A stretch of DNA of 64,000 nt from Stenotrophomonas sp. 704A1 (GTDB lineage Bacteria > Pseudomonadota > Gammaproteobacteria > Xanthomonadales > Xanthomonadaceae). The translations under genes were made by a program, and so were the position numbers. This document shows positions 1 through 9,330 of the stretch, one piece after another. Each line of letters starts with the position of its first letter. Within the stretch, counting starts at the first letter, position 1. The notes beneath the pieces were generated by a model. It did not search any database and was not told the DNA's origin. It was given only the letters and a program-made list of their open reading frames with translations. The stretch covers positions 4,055,501 through 4,119,500 of the forward strand of contig NZ_CP130831.1 in NCBI RefSeq assembly GCF_030549525.1, read 5' to 3'.

Positions 1-56
1 GCCGACATCCGCCGCTCCACCTGCAGGTGCTGCAGGAAGGCCTGCACCGCGCTCAT
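1..56 (-). CDS. xerC: Tyrosine recombinase XerC (5' end only)
   Basis: Only the first 18 codons are in the window; the gene runs off the left edge. The visible peptide, MSAVQAFLQHLQVERRMS, matches the start of the N-terminal core-binding domain of XerC, which with XerD resolves chromosome dimers at dif. It starts 11 bp after the stop of the DUF484 gene on the same strand. The upstream order lptM-dapF-DUF484 is the context in which xerC is found in many gammaproteobacteria. The catalytic domain cannot be seen, so the call rests on this short peptide plus synteny. Confidence 0.8.
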   Translation of the reverse strand, partial: MSAVQAFLQHLQVERRMS

Positions 57-67
57 CGTCGTGCCTC

Positions 68-742
68 TCAGCCCGGGAAGCGCTGCAGTGCCGCCACCAG
101 CGCCTCGCCCATCATGCGCAGGAACAGGGTGCCCATCCCCGGGTAGAAGCGGTTCGGGTCATGGCTGCCGACCGCGATCAGGCCGATGCGCGGCAGCGGC
201 AGCAGCGCGGTGGTCTGCACTTCCTCACTGCGCGTGCCATACAGCACGGCGTTCTTGTCGGCGTGCAGGCGTCCACAGATCGGCTCGCCATCCTTCAGGC
301 AGTCACGGAACGGGGCCAGCTGCGCATCATCGGCGGCGAGCACCTGCAGCCACTCGGCCTGCTCCAGGCCGGCCACCGGGGTGTGCACGACCAGCCGCAC
401 CAGGTCACCGGCGAAATCTTCCTGCAGGGACGCGGCCATCGCACGCAGCGTGTCGGCAGCGTTGTCCTGCTTCATCAGTGCCAGCGTCAGCTGGTGGGTA
501 CGCACCGCCAACCGTTCGTTGACCTGGGCGGTGGCGCCCAGGTCGGCCAGGCGTCGCGCCAGCTCGCGGTTCTTCTCACGCAGCACCTCCAGCTGGTAGC
601 TGGCCAGCGACGCGGTGGGACCGTCATCGCGCGGCACCACCAGGGTCAGGGCCAGGTCCGGGAACTGCTTGAGGAAGCCCGGATGACGCCGCAGCCACGC
701 GGCCACTTCATGGGCACCGAGCTTGTCGACGGTCTCAGTCAT
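68..742 (-). CDS. DUF484 family protein (YigA-like)
   Basis: A 224-residue soluble protein starting METHr-type with [20 protein letters not shown] and containing the phrase [11 protein letters not shown], typical of the DUF484 family (E. coli YigA). A short coiled-coil-like stretch around residues 45-75 precedes a GAF-like alpha/beta domain ending [14 protein letters not shown]. Its ATG overlaps the dapF stop in an ATGA junction, so the two are probably translationally coupled, and xerC follows. The biochemical role of the family is not established; its persistent place between dapF and xerC is the main clue. An in-frame ATG further upstream would lie inside dapF and is less likely. Confidence 0.85.
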   Translation of the reverse strand: MTETVDKLGAHEVAAWLRRHPGFLKQFPDLALTLVVPRDDGPTASLASYQLEVLREKNRELARRLADLGATAQVNERLAVRTHQLTLALMKQDNAADTLRAMAASLQEDFAGDLVRLVVHTPVAGLEQAEWLQVLAADDAQLAPFRDCLKDGEPICGRLHADKNAVLYGTRSEEVQTTALLPLPRIGLIAVGSHDPNRFYPGMGTLFLRMMGEALVAALQRFPG

Positions 743-1590
743 GCGATCCACTCCCCTTCGAAGACGAATGCGGTCGGGCCGGCCATCACCACCGGCTGGC
801 CATCGCCCGGCCACTGGATGCGCAGCTCGCCCCCGGGCAGGCTGATGCGCGCATCGCGCTGCAGGCGGCCGCGCTGCATCAGGGTGACGGCGGCGGCGCA
901 GGCACCACTGCCGCAGGCCAGCGTTTCGCCGACACCACGCTCGAACACGCGCAGACGGGCGTGCTCGGGGCCCATCACCTGGGCGAAGCCCACGTTCACC
1001 GATTTCGGGAACGAGGCGTGCTGCTGCAGCAGGCCCCCCACCCGTTCCACCGGCGCGGCATCGATCAGGCCCACTTCGATGACCGCATGCGGGTTGCCCA
1101 TCGACACGGCGGCGAAGCGCACGCTCTCGCCCTGCAGCGGCAGCAGGTATTCCTCGCGCGGGTGCGCGAACCCGACCAGCGGCACCTGCGCCGGTTCGAA
1201 CGCCGGCACGCCCATCGCCACCGCGAACTGGCCGTCACCCAGCACGTCCACGGCATGGCTGGACAGCGGGCTGTCGATGACGAAACGCCCGCCCTGCGCG
1301 CTGCCCTCGCGCACCAGCCAGGCGGCGATGCAGCGCGCGCCGTTGCCACACTGCTCGGAGTTGGAACCGTCGGCGTTCCAGATGCGGTACGACGCCACCG
1401 AGCCTTCCGCACGCGGCGGCTCGATGGTCAGGATCTGGTCGCAGCCGACCCCGGTGTGGCGGTCGGCCAGGCGGGCGGCCAGCTGCGGGGTGGGCGGCGC
1501 GGTGCCGTCGCGCAGGTCGATCACTACGAAATCGTTGCCGGCGCCGTGCATCTTGCTGAAGCGCAGGCGGTTGGAACCGGCCTTACTCAT
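739..1590 (-). CDS. dapF: Diaminopimelate epimerase
   Basis: Converts LL- to meso-diaminopimelate, the penultimate step to lysine and the source of the peptidoglycan cross-linking residue; cytosolic. The 283-residue length fits the family. The two active-site cysteines are visible in [10 protein letters not shown] (Cys81) and LACGSGAC (Cys226), and the N-terminus [11 protein letters not shown] is diagnostic. The start at 1590 was chosen because it gives the canonical short N-terminus; it overlaps the end of lptM by 8 bp. The stop overlaps the DUF484 start. Confidence 0.97.
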   Translation of the reverse strand: MSKAGSNRLRFSKMHGAGNDFVVIDLRDGTAPPTPQLAARLADRHTGVGCDQILTIEPPRAEGSVASYRIWNADGSNSEQCGNGARCIAAWLVREGSAQGGRFVIDSPLSSHAVDVLGDGQFAVAMGVPAFEPAQVPLVGFAHPREEYLLPLQGESVRFAAVSMGNPHAVIEVGLIDAAPVERVGGLLQQHASFPKSVNVGFAQVMGPEHARLRVFERGVGETLACGSGACAAAVTLMQRGRLQRDARISLPGGELRIQWPGDGQPVVMAGPTAFVFEGEWIA

Positions 1591-1822
1591 TCCCGTCGTC
1601 CACCTTCTTGACCGGGTCCGGGACGGCGGCCGGATTGCCGGCATCGGTGTCCTGGGTGGCCGGCGGGGCCGCTTCGGGATCGGCGGCCGGCTCGACCGTT
1701 TCTTCCACCGGCACCGGCTTCTGCGGCAGCACCAGCGGACCCTTGTTGCCGCACGCGGCGAGGAACAGCAGCGAGGCCGCTGCCAGCGGAATCAGGATGA
1801 CAGTTCGATGGGGGATCTTCAT
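1583..1822 (-). CDS. lptM: LptM (YifL-type) outer-membrane lipoprotein
   Basis: A 79-residue lipoprotein with a signal peptide and lipobox LAAC (acylated Cys24), followed by GNKGPLVLP, the conserved CG(x)KGPL motif of LptM/YifL. In E. coli LptM helps the LptD/LptE lipopolysaccharide translocon mature. The rest is an acidic, proline- and alanine-rich tail with no recognisable fold, longer than the enterobacterial form. The start at 1822 gives a normal signal peptide. It is first in the lptM-dapF-DUF484-xerC cluster and overlaps dapF. Confidence 0.88.
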   Translation of the reverse strand: MKIPHRTVILIPLAAASLLFLAACGNKGPLVLPQKPVPVEETVEPAADPEAAPPATQDTDAGNPAAVPDPVKKVDDGNE

Positions 1823-1920
1823 GCCCCGAGTATAGCCATTGGCAGCTGAGCGATTGGTGCACTCCACCGGGTTGTCGGCCAGCGGCTGGCACTACCGCAA
1901 CCGCGCACCCCGCACATCCG

Positions 1921-1982
1921 CCGGTCATGGCCCGGCGCTACCGTAATCGGGCGCCACAGGTAGCGCCGGGCCATGCCCGGCG
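1921..1982. repeat. SMAG (GTAG-REP) inverted pair
   Basis: Two facing copies of the palindrome GGTAGCGCCGGGCCATGCCC: one read on the minus strand at 1921-1942 and one on the plus strand at 1959-1982, 16 bp apart. Each forms a GC stem with the GTAG tetranucleotide at its base. It lies just downstream of the DUF454 gene. Confidence 0.9.
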
Positions 1983-1987
1983 AACTC

Positions 1988-2410
1988 TCACGCGGGCGGC
2001 GGCAGCGGGCGGGTCCACAGCCAGATCGCCACCACGCTCATGCTGCCGATCGAGAACCACTTCACCCAGGCGATCGGCACGCACCACAGCATGATGCCGG
2101 CACACACGGCCATGGTGATCGTGGCCATCCACTTGCCATGGCGGCTGACCGCGCCGTGTGCCTGCCAGTTGGCGATGGCCGGGCCGAAGCGCGGGTGCTG
2201 CAGCAGCCAGTTGTGCAGGCGCTCGGAGCCGCGCGAGGCAGCCCAGGCCGAAATCAGGATGAATACGGTGGTCGGCAGCCCCGGCACGAAGATGCCGACG
2301 ATGCCGGTGCCCAGGCTGACGTAGGCCAGCAACCACCAGGCCCAGCGCAGGCGCACCGGCCGGACCGGCGCGGGCGGGGCTTTGGCAGCAGGAGGATCGG
2401 GCTGGCTCAT
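1988..2410 (-). CDS. DUF454 / YbaN family inner-membrane protein
   Basis: A 140-residue membrane protein. A proline-rich cytoplasmic leader of about 20 residues precedes a long hydrophobic stretch (about residues 23-60) containing VGIFVPGLPTTVF, the hallmark of the DUF454/YbaN family. A conserved amphipathic segment RLHNWLLQHPRFGPAI follows, then two more membrane helices (about 95-132). No function is established for the family. It is monocistronic, ends within a few bases of a SMAG pair, and the next upstream gene on this strand (the S9 peptidase) ends 55 bp before it. Confidence 0.85.
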   Translation of the reverse strand: MSQPDPPAAKAPPAPVRPVRLRWAWWLLAYVSLGTGIVGIFVPGLPTTVFILISAWAASRGSERLHNWLLQHPRFGPAIANWQAHGAVSRHGKWMATITMAVCAGIMLWCVPIAWVKWFSIGSMSVVAIWLWTRPLPPPA

Positions 2411-2465
2411 CGCACAAGGATACCCACAGCGGTGGCGGCGGCGATATCACCGCCGCCACCGTGCG

Positions 2466-4598
2466 TCATTCCGCCGCAGCGGCGCCGGCCGGGTCGTGGA
2501 TGCCCAGCTGCTGCAGCACGAAGGCATACGACTCGGACAACTCGCGGTAGCGCTGGAAACGCCCCGACTTGCCACCGTGGCCCGCTTCCATGTTGGTGCG
2601 GAACAGGATCGGGTGAGGGCCGGTGTTGTCATCGCGCAGCCTGGCCACCCACTTGGCCGGCTCCCAGTACTGCACCTGCGAATCCCACAGGCCGGTACCC
2701 ACGAACAGCGCCGGGTAGGCCTGCTTCTTTACGTTGTCGTAGGGCGAGTAGGACAGCATGTAGTCGTAGAACGGCTTCTGCTCCGGGTTGCCCCATTCGT
2801 CGTATTCGTTGGTGGTGAGCGGAATGGTCGGGTCGAGCATGGTGGTGACCACGTCGACGAACGGCACCTGCGCGACCAGCACGCGGTAGTCCTGCGGCGC
2901 CTGGTTGGCGATGGCGCCCATCAGCAGGCCGCCGGCGCTGCCACCGGAGGCGGCCACGCGATCCTTTGCCGCCCAACCCTGCGCGACCAGGCCGCGGGTG
3001 ACATCGATGAAGTCGTTGAAGGTGTTCTGCTTGTGCAGCAGCTTGCCGGTCTCGTACCAGTCGCGGCCCATTTCCTGGCCGCCGCGGATGTGGGCGATGG
3101 CATATACCACGCCGCGGTCCAGCAGGCTCACTGCGGTCTGGTTGAAGTACGGATCCATCGACATGCCGTAGCTGCCATAGGCGTACTGGAACAGCGCGCC
3201 CTTGCCGTCCTTCCGGTAGCCCTTGCGGTAGACCAGTGACACCGGCACCTTCACCCCGTCGCGCGCGGTGATCCATACCCGGTCGGTTTCGTACTTCGAG
3301 ACGTCATAGCCGATCACCGGCTGCTGCTTCAGCTGGCGGCGTTCGCCGCTGGCGGTGTTCAGCTCGTACACCGTGGTCGGCGTGGTCATCGAGGTGTAGA
3401 CGTAGCGCAGCCAGGGGCTGTCGGCTTCGGTGTTGTCGCCCAGGCCCATCGAGTAGGCCGGCTCATCAGCCTTCACGTAATCGCTGCGGCCATCCTTGAA
3501 CAGCAGGCGGATGCGCTCCAGGCCTTCGGAACGCTCGGCGATGGCGGTATAGGTGTCAAACAGCTCGAAGCCTTCGATGAACACCGCATCGTCGTGCGCG
3601 ATCCAGTCCTGCCACTGCGCGCGCGAGGTGGCATCGGTCGGCGCGGTCACCAGCTTGAAGTTCTTCGCGCCATCATTGGTACGGATCACCCAGCGGCCGT
3701 CGTAATGGTCGGCGTCGTACTCCACGTCGCGCTGGCGCGGCGCCAGCACGGTGAAGGTGGTCGGATCGCTGGCCGGCGCGTAGCGCTCTTCGGACGACAC
3801 GGTGCTGTGCACGCCGATGGTGATGAAGCGGTCATCGCGGGTGCGGCCGATGCCCATGTAGAAGCTGTCGTCCTGTTCTTCGTAGACCACCGTGTCGGCG
3901 CTGGCCGGGGTGCCCAGCACGTGCTTCTTCACGCGCACGGTCAGCAGGGTTTCCGGGTCGTTCTCCACGTACAGCACGGTGCGGTTGTCGTCGGCCCAGA
4001 CCAGGTCGCCGGAGGTCCCGGTAATGACGTCCGGCAGCACCTGGCCGCTGCGCAGGTCCTTGAAACGGAGGGTGTACTGGCGCCGGCCCACATCGTCGTC
4101 GGCCCACGCCAGCAACTGGTTGTCCTGGCTCACTTCCATCGCGCCGACGCTGAAATAGCCCTTGCCGGCGGCCATCGCATTGACGTCCAGCAGGATCTCC
4201 TCCGGCGCTTCCATCGCGCCCTTGCGGCGGGCGTGGATGGGATAGTCCTGGCCGGTCTGGTAGCGGCTGTAGTACCAGTAGCCGCGCTCGCGCGCCGGCA
4301 CGCTGGAATCGTCCTGCTTGATGCGGCCGACGATCTCCTGGTACAGCGTGTCCTCCAGCGGCTTCAGCGGTGCCAGCAGCTGGTCGGCATAGGCGTTCTC
4401 GGCCTGCAGATAGCCCAGCATGGCCGTGTCTTCGCGCTTGTCGTCGCGCAGCCAGTAATAGTCATCGTTGCGGGTCGCGCCGAAAGGCGCCTTGACCACG
4501 TGCGGGCGCTTCTCGACATCCGGCGGAACGGGCGGGGTGGCGGCAGTGGCGGTGCTGGTCATCAGGCTCGCAAGCAACAGGCAGAGGGTGGGCTTCAT
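2466..4598 (-). CDS. Exported oligopeptidase B-type S9 peptidase
   Basis: A 710-residue serine peptidase of family S9A (prolyl oligopeptidase, oligopeptidase B branch). A cleavable signal peptide (about 20 residues, ending TATAA) points to the periplasm. An N-terminal beta-propeller is followed by an alpha/beta-hydrolase domain with the nucleophile in GGSAGG (Ser554) and the catalytic His in EAGHGG (His674). Family members cut peptides after basic residues; exact specificity is inferred. The ATG at 4598 has an AAGGAG ribosome site about 9 bp upstream, favouring it over an in-frame ATG 75 bp earlier. A second S9 peptidase lies at 6033-8129, read in the same direction. Confidence 0.9.
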   Translation of the reverse strand: MKPTLCLLLASLMTSTATAATPPVPPDVEKRPHVVKAPFGATRNDDYYWLRDDKREDTAMLGYLQAENAYADQLLAPLKPLEDTLYQEIVGRIKQDDSSVPARERGYWYYSRYQTGQDYPIHARRKGAMEAPEEILLDVNAMAAGKGYFSVGAMEVSQDNQLLAWADDDVGRRQYTLRFKDLRSGQVLPDVITGTSGDLVWADDNRTVLYVENDPETLLTVRVKKHVLGTPASADTVVYEEQDDSFYMGIGRTRDDRFITIGVHSTVSSEERYAPASDPTTFTVLAPRQRDVEYDADHYDGRWVIRTNDGAKNFKLVTAPTDATSRAQWQDWIAHDDAVFIEGFELFDTYTAIAERSEGLERIRLLFKDGRSDYVKADEPAYSMGLGDNTEADSPWLRYVYTSMTTPTTVYELNTASGERRQLKQQPVIGYDVSKYETDRVWITARDGVKVPVSLVYRKGYRKDGKGALFQYAYGSYGMSMDPYFNQTAVSLLDRGVVYAIAHIRGGQEMGRDWYETGKLLHKQNTFNDFIDVTRGLVAQGWAAKDRVAASGGSAGGLLMGAIANQAPQDYRVLVAQVPFVDVVTTMLDPTIPLTTNEYDEWGNPEQKPFYDYMLSYSPYDNVKKQAYPALFVGTGLWDSQVQYWEPAKWVARLRDDNTGPHPILFRTNMEAGHGGKSGRFQRYRELSESYAFVLQQLGIHDPAGAAAAE

Positions 4599-4727
4599 GA
4601 GATAAGGCTCCTTGAACAGCAATGCAATGGCGTCCTTGTTGCCGAGTCTGGGTCGTGCGGGCACGGCGGGCAACCCTGCAGCGGGTCACCCGCGGCACTG
4701 CCGGAGCACGCGGCGTACCATGGGCAC

Positions 4728-5912
4728 ATGAGTACCCTGCCCCACACGCCGGGCTACAGCCGGCGCAGCCATGAGATCGCCCCCTTCCACGTGATGTCCC
4801 TGCTGGCCCGCGCACAGGCGCTGGAACAGGCCGGCCATGACGTGATCCATCTGGAGATCGGTGAACCGGACTTCACCACCGCCGAACCGGTGGTGCGTGC
4901 CGGCCAGGCCGCGCTGGCCGCCGGCCACACCCGCTACACCGCCGCGCGCGGCCTGCCGGCGCTGCGCCAGGCGATCAGCGGCTTCTACCGCAGCCATTAC
5001 CGGCTGGACATCGACCCCGAACGCATCCTGGTCACCCCGGGCGGCTCCGGTGCGCTGCTGCTGGCCAGCAGCCTGCTGGTCGATCCGGGCCGGCACTGGC
5101 TGCTGGCCGACCCCGGCTACCCCTGCAACCGCCACTTCCTGCGGCTGGTGGAAGGCGGCGCGCAGCTGGTGCCGGTCGGCCCGGACACCGCCTACCAGCT
5201 CACGCCATCGCTGGTGCAGCAACACTGGAATGCCGACAGTGTCGGCGCGCTGGCGGCGTCGCCGGCCAATCCCACCGGCACTGTGTTGTCGGCCGATGAG
5301 CTGGCCGCGTTGTCGGCCGCGCTGCGCGCACGCGGCGGCCACCTGGTGGTCGATGAGATCTACCACGGCCTGACCTACGGCCTGGATGCGGCCAGCGTGC
5401 TGCAGGTCGACGACAGTGCGTTCGTGCTGAACAGCTTCTCCAAGTATTTCGGCATGACCGGCTGGCGGCTGGGCTGGCTGGTCGCGCCGCCGGCGGCGGT
5501 TCCGGACCTGGAGAAGCTGGCGCAGAACCTGTACATCAGCGCCTCGAGCATCGCCCAGCACGCCGCACTGGCCTGCTTCAGCGAGGAATCGATGGCGATC
5601 TTCGAGCAGCGCCGCGAAGCGTTCCGGCAGCGCCGCGACTTCCTGCTGCCGGCGCTGCGCGAGCTCGGCTTCCGCATCGAAGTGGAGCCGCAGGGCGCGT
5701 TCTACCTGTATGCCGACGTCAGTGCGTTCACCGATGACGCGCAGGCGTTCTGCGCGCATTTCCTGGAAACCGAGCATGTAGCGTTCACCCCGGGCCTGGA
5801 TTTCGGCTTCCACCGTGCCAACCAGCACGTGCGCCTGGCCTATACCCAGGAAGTGCCGAGGCTGCAGGAAGCGGTGCAGCGGATTGCGCGCGGGTTGAAA
5901 CATTTCCGGTAG
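4728..5912 (+). CDS. PLP-dependent class I/II aminotransferase
   Basis: A 394-residue fold-type I aminotransferase. Visible marks are IGEPDF near residue 44, the PLP-contacting SPANPTG at about 178, VVDEIYHGL at about 207, and the Schiff-base lysine in NSFSKYFGMTGWR (Lys239). The substrate cannot be told from sequence; aspartate- and alanine-type enzymes share these motifs. It is divergent from the S9 peptidase with a 129-bp shared upstream region. Its TAG stop is supplied by the GTAG end of the SMAG element that follows. Confidence 0.9.
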   Translation: MSTLPHTPGYSRRSHEIAPFHVMSLLARAQALEQAGHDVIHLEIGEPDFTTAEPVVRAGQAALAAGHTRYTAARGLPALRQAISGFYRSHYRLDIDPERILVTPGGSGALLLASSLLVDPGRHWLLADPGYPCNRHFLRLVEGGAQLVPVGPDTAYQLTPSLVQQHWNADSVGALAASPANPTGTVLSADELAALSAALRARGGHLVVDEIYHGLTYGLDAASVLQVDDSAFVLNSFSKYFGMTGWRLGWLVAPPAAVPDLEKLAQNLYISASSIAQHAALACFSEESMAIFEQRREAFRQRRDFLLPALRELGFRIEVEPQGAFYLYADVSAFTDDAQAFCAHFLETEHVAFTPGLDFGFHRANQHVRLAYTQEVPRLQEAVQRIARGLKHFR

Positions 5913-5978
5913 CGCCGGGCCGTGCCCGGCGAGCGCGCAGCGCGGCAAAGCAGCCGCCGGGCATGGCCCGGCGCTACC
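5908..5978. repeat. SMAG inverted pair; supplies the aminotransferase stop codon
   Basis: Plus-strand copy 5908-5931 and minus-strand copy about 5955-5978, separated by a short alternating GCGC-rich spacer. The first copy overlaps the end of the aminotransferase gene, so that CGG TAG (last codon and stop) is also the GGTAG of the repeat. Confidence 0.92.
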
Positions 5979-5997
5979 GATCAACGAATACCCAACG

Positions 5998-6026
5998 AAA
6001 AACGCCGCCCGAGGGCGGCGTTCTTC
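5998..6026 (-). terminator. Rho-independent terminator
   Basis: A GAACGCCGCCC / GGGCGGCGTT stem with a 2-base centre, followed on the minus strand by a run of five T. It sits just past the stop of the S9 peptidase at 6033 and can also end transcripts from the aminotransferase on the other strand. Confidence 0.85.
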
Positions 6027-6032
6027 ATTCCA

Positions 6033-8129
6033 TCACTTACCGCCCAACCGCTCCCACAGGAAGCTGTAGGCCAGTGCGGACATGTGCGCGGCCTGCGCAT
6101 TGTTGGCCGCGCCGCCGTGGCCGCCTTCGATGTTCTCGTAGTAGGTCACGTCCTTGCCGGCATCGATCATCTTCGCCGCCATCTTGCGCGCGTGGCCCGG
6201 GTGCACCCGGTCATCGCGGGTGGAGGTGGTGAACAGCACCGGCGGATAGGTCTTCTTCGCGTCGAACAGGTGGTACGGCGAGAAGGTCTTGATGAACTCC
6301 CAGTCGGCAGTGTCCGGATTGCCGTACTCGGCCATCCACGAGGCGCCGGCCAGCAGGTGGCTGTAGCGCTTCATGTCCAGCAGCGGCACCTGCACCACCA
6401 CCGCACCGAACAGTTCCGGGTACTGGGTGAGCATGTTGCCGGTGAGCAGGCCACCGTTGCTGCCGCCCTGCACGCCCAGGTGCTTGGCGCTGGTGATCTT
6501 GCGGGTGACCAGATCCTGCGCGACGGCGGCCATGTCTTCATAGGCCTTGTGACGGTTCTGCTTCAGCGCCGCCTGGTGCCAGCGCGGGCCGTATTCGCCG
6601 CCGCCACGGATGTTGGCAACCACGTACACGCCGCCCTTCTCCAGCCAGGCGCGGCCCATGCCGCCGGAATAGGCCGGGGTCAGCGAGATCTCGAAACCAC
6701 CGTAGCCGTACAGCAGGGTCGGGTTGGAACCGTCCAGCTTCATCGCCTTGTCGTGCACCACGAAGTACGGCACGCGGGTGCCGTCCTTGCTGGTGGCGAA
6801 GTGCTGTTCGATGACCTTGCCGTCAGCGTCGAAGAACGCCGGCATGGTCTTCAGCGTTTCCGGCGCCTTGCCGATCTCGGCCAGGGCCAGCGTGGTCGGG
6901 GTGAGGTAGTCGGTGGCGGTCAGCCACACCGCGTCGCTGTCGTTGCTGTCGACGGCACTGACCCCCAGGGTGCCAAACGCCGGTGCACCGACGAAATCGC
7001 TCTTCTGCCAGCCCTTCGCGCCCGGGGTCAGCACCGACAGGCGGTTCTTGACGTCGTCCAGCACGTTCAGCACCAGGTGGTTCCTGGTCCAGACCGCGCT
7101 GGCCAGCGACGTGGTCGGGGTCGGGGTGAACAGCACCTCGAACTCGCGCTTGCCGGCCAGGAAATCGTCGAGCCGGGTGGCCAGCAGCGAGCCGGACGCA
7201 TAGGTCCTGCCGCCGACGGTCCACGGATCACGCAGTTCCAGGGTCAGCCACTGCTTGTGCAGGCTCTTCTCGGCCGAGTTCGGCGCGTCGATCCGGGTCA
7301 ACCTGCCATCGTCGCCGCGCAGGTAGAGCTCGTTGTTGTAGAAGGCCAGCGTGCGGCTGACCAGGTTGCGCTCGAAGCCGGGGGTGTCATCGTGCAGGGC
7401 CGCGATGTACATGTCTTCCGGCTTGCCTTCGTACACCACGCTGGCCGAGGCCATCGGGGTGCCGCGCTTCCACAGCTTGGCCACCCGCGGGTAGCCGGAG
7501 GTGGTCATCGAGCCGGCACCGAAATCGGTGTAGACGAACACGGTGTCGCGGTCGATCCAGCTCAGGCCGCCCTTTGATTCGGGACGGAAGAAGCCGTCCT
7601 GGATCCAGCTCCGGGTGGACAGGTCGAACTCACGGGTGACGTCGGCGTCGGCGCCGCCGCGCGACAGCGCGATCAGGCAGCGGCTGTAGTCCGGGCGCAG
7701 GCATTCGGCGCCGTGCCAGACCCAGTTCTCGTTCTCGGCCTTGTTCAGCGCATCCAGGTCGAGCACGGTCTCCCACTGCGGCGAGGCCTTGCGGTACTCG
7801 GCCAGGGTGGTACGCCGCCACAGGCCACGCTCGTGCTGCTTGTCCTTCCAGAAGTTGTAGTAGTAGTCGCCGATCTTCTGCACGGCGGGAATCTTGGCGT
7901 CGGAATCGAGCACCTCGCGGATGCTGGCCTCCATCTGCTTGAACGCCGGGGTCTGCGCCAGGCGCGCCTCGGACTTCGCATTCTGCTGCTTGACCCACGA
8001 CAGCGGCTTGTCGCCGGTGACGTCCTCCAGCCAGGCATAACGGTCGGCGTCTTCAGCCGCCACGGCGGTCCCCACCGAGGCAGCGGTCATCATGCCGGCC
8101 AGCAGGCAGGCGGAAGCGAATCGGGACAT
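6033..8129 (-). CDS. Exported prolyl oligopeptidase family (S9A) peptidase
   Basis: A 698-residue S9A peptidase with an N-terminal signal peptide (cut near AVAA), a propeller domain with DRYAWLEDVTG at its start, and a hydrolase domain. The nucleophile is in GGSNGG (Ser557), the Asp in RDDRVHPGHA, and the His in EGGHGG. The GGSNGG form and length fit prolyl oligopeptidases, which hydrolyse short proline-containing peptides; a periplasmic location is inferred from the signal. It is about as long as the neighbouring S9 enzyme but clearly a distinct branch. A terminator follows directly. Confidence 0.9.
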   Translation of the reverse strand: MSRFASACLLAGMMTAASVGTAVAAEDADRYAWLEDVTGDKPLSWVKQQNAKSEARLAQTPAFKQMEASIREVLDSDAKIPAVQKIGDYYYNFWKDKQHERGLWRRTTLAEYRKASPQWETVLDLDALNKAENENWVWHGAECLRPDYSRCLIALSRGGADADVTREFDLSTRSWIQDGFFRPESKGGLSWIDRDTVFVYTDFGAGSMTTSGYPRVAKLWKRGTPMASASVVYEGKPEDMYIAALHDDTPGFERNLVSRTLAFYNNELYLRGDDGRLTRIDAPNSAEKSLHKQWLTLELRDPWTVGGRTYASGSLLATRLDDFLAGKREFEVLFTPTPTTSLASAVWTRNHLVLNVLDDVKNRLSVLTPGAKGWQKSDFVGAPAFGTLGVSAVDSNDSDAVWLTATDYLTPTTLALAEIGKAPETLKTMPAFFDADGKVIEQHFATSKDGTRVPYFVVHDKAMKLDGSNPTLLYGYGGFEISLTPAYSGGMGRAWLEKGGVYVVANIRGGGEYGPRWHQAALKQNRHKAYEDMAAVAQDLVTRKITSAKHLGVQGGSNGGLLTGNMLTQYPELFGAVVVQVPLLDMKRYSHLLAGASWMAEYGNPDTADWEFIKTFSPYHLFDAKKTYPPVLFTTSTRDDRVHPGHARKMAAKMIDAGKDVTYYENIEGGHGGAANNAQAAHMSALAYSFLWERLGGK

Positions 8130-8198
8130 TTGGGCTCCAGGCAGTCATCAGCCGTGGAACGCTAGCATGGATCCCGCGGCCGGCCCCCGTGTCGAAGG

Positions 8199-8516
8199 TC
8201 AGGCTGCGGCTGCCCGCGCGCTGCGCGCGCGTGCCGGCCGACGGCGCTGCGCCTGCGCACCGCGGCCGCGCAGCCAGCGCAGTACCGCCGGCGAGGGCAG
8301 CGGGCACCGCAGCAACGCCCACCATGCCGCCAGCGGCATGCCGACCAGCCACAGCGGCAGCCAGCCCAGCCAGACGCTGCTGCCGCGCGCGGCCGGCCAC
8401 ACCAGCACCACGGCCAGTCCGGCCAGTGCCAGCTGCGGTACCGCCCGCTGCAGGCGCGGATCGCTGCGTTCATCGACACGTTCAGCTGGCAGGCGGCGGT
8501 GGCTACGTGGGCGCAT
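8199..8516 (-). CDS. Small hypothetical membrane protein
   Basis: A 105-residue protein I do not recognise. Basic N- and C-terminal tails (many Arg) flank two hydrophobic segments (about residues 33-48 and 50-70, with GWLPLWLVGMPLAAWW), so it is probably a two-helix inner-membrane protein. The ATG at 8516 has a GGAGA ribosome site at normal spacing. Codon use is typical of the neighbourhood. It is divergent from the lipocalin gene and follows no clear operon. Confidence 0.6.
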   Translation of the reverse strand: MRPRSHRRLPAERVDERSDPRLQRAVPQLALAGLAVVLVWPAARGSSVWLGWLPLWLVGMPLAAWWALLRCPLPSPAVLRWLRGRGAQAQRRRPARARSARAAAA

Positions 8517-8641
8517 GGGAATTCTCCGTGGACGATGCGCGCCAGCGTGGCGGCAACGCTTCTCACAGGCTGCGACACCATTGACGGATGGCGTGCACAC
8601 AGTGACCATGCGCGGGCAAGCCCACTGGAGCCCGCTCCCGC

Positions 8642-9244
8642 ATGACCTCGATCCGCCCGTTCTGCGCTGTGTTGCTGGCCCTGTCGCTGGGCGGCCCCGC
8701 CCTGGCTGCCAGCGACCCACCGGCGCCCCGCGCCGCTGCGTCCGAAGGCCGCGAATGGGGCGGCCCCATCGACCTGCAGCGCTTCATGGGCACCTGGTAC
8801 GTGATCGGTCGCGTGCCGAACTTCATCGAACGGGGGCACGTCACCAGCGTCAACCAGTACACGCTGCGCGATGACAACAAGGTGTCCATCACCTATCGCT
8901 ACCGCGACGGCTTCGGCGAACCGCTGCAGGAAGTCCGTGCCCGTGCCAGCGTCGACCCGGACAGCGGCAACCACAGCTGGCGCACCTGGTTCTACCGCGT
9001 GGTGCCGACCCATTCGCGCGTGCTGGAAGTGGCGCCGGATTATTCGTGGGCGCTGATCGGCTATCCGGGCCGCGAGATGGCCTGGATCTTCGCGCGCCAG
9101 CCGGACATGGACAAGGCGCTGTACAAGGAGCTGGCCGAGCGCCTGCGCGACGAGTACGGCGTGAACACCGACAAGCTCAAGCGTGTACCGCAGCGCCCCG
9201 AGCAGGTGGGCAAGCTGGGCTACGAAGTACCGAACGTACGCTGA
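8642..9244 (+). CDS. Lipocalin family protein (Blc-like)
   Basis: A 200-residue exported lipocalin. A signal peptide (about residues 1-22) has no lipobox at its end, so the protein is probably soluble periplasmic, unlike E. coli Blc. The first lipocalin signature is clear in MGTWYVIGRVPNFIERG, followed by beta-strands with YTLRDDNKV, the second motif SWALIGYPGREMAWIFAR and a C-terminal helix. Bacterial lipocalins of this type bind fatty acids or lysophospholipids; ligand here is inferred. Followed by a SMAG pair. Confidence 0.9.
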   Translation: MTSIRPFCAVLLALSLGGPALAASDPPAPRAAASEGREWGGPIDLQRFMGTWYVIGRVPNFIERGHVTSVNQYTLRDDNKVSITYRYRDGFGEPLQEVRARASVDPDSGNHSWRTWFYRVVPTHSRVLEVAPDYSWALIGYPGREMAWIFARQPDMDKALYKELAERLRDEYGVNTDKLKRVPQRPEQVGKLGYEVPNVR

Positions 9245-9252
9245 GGCGCCGC

Positions 9253-9320
9253 CGCCGGGCATGGCCCGGCGCTCCCCGCAACAGACAGACGATTCCGGTA
9301 GCGCCGGGCCATGCCCGGCG
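9253..9320. repeat. SMAG inverted pair
   Basis: Minus-strand copy 9253-9275 (its GTAG end degenerate, ending GCTCC) and plus-strand copy 9297-9320, between the convergent lipocalin and metI genes. Confidence 0.9.
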
Positions 9321-9330
9321 AACGCAGCCG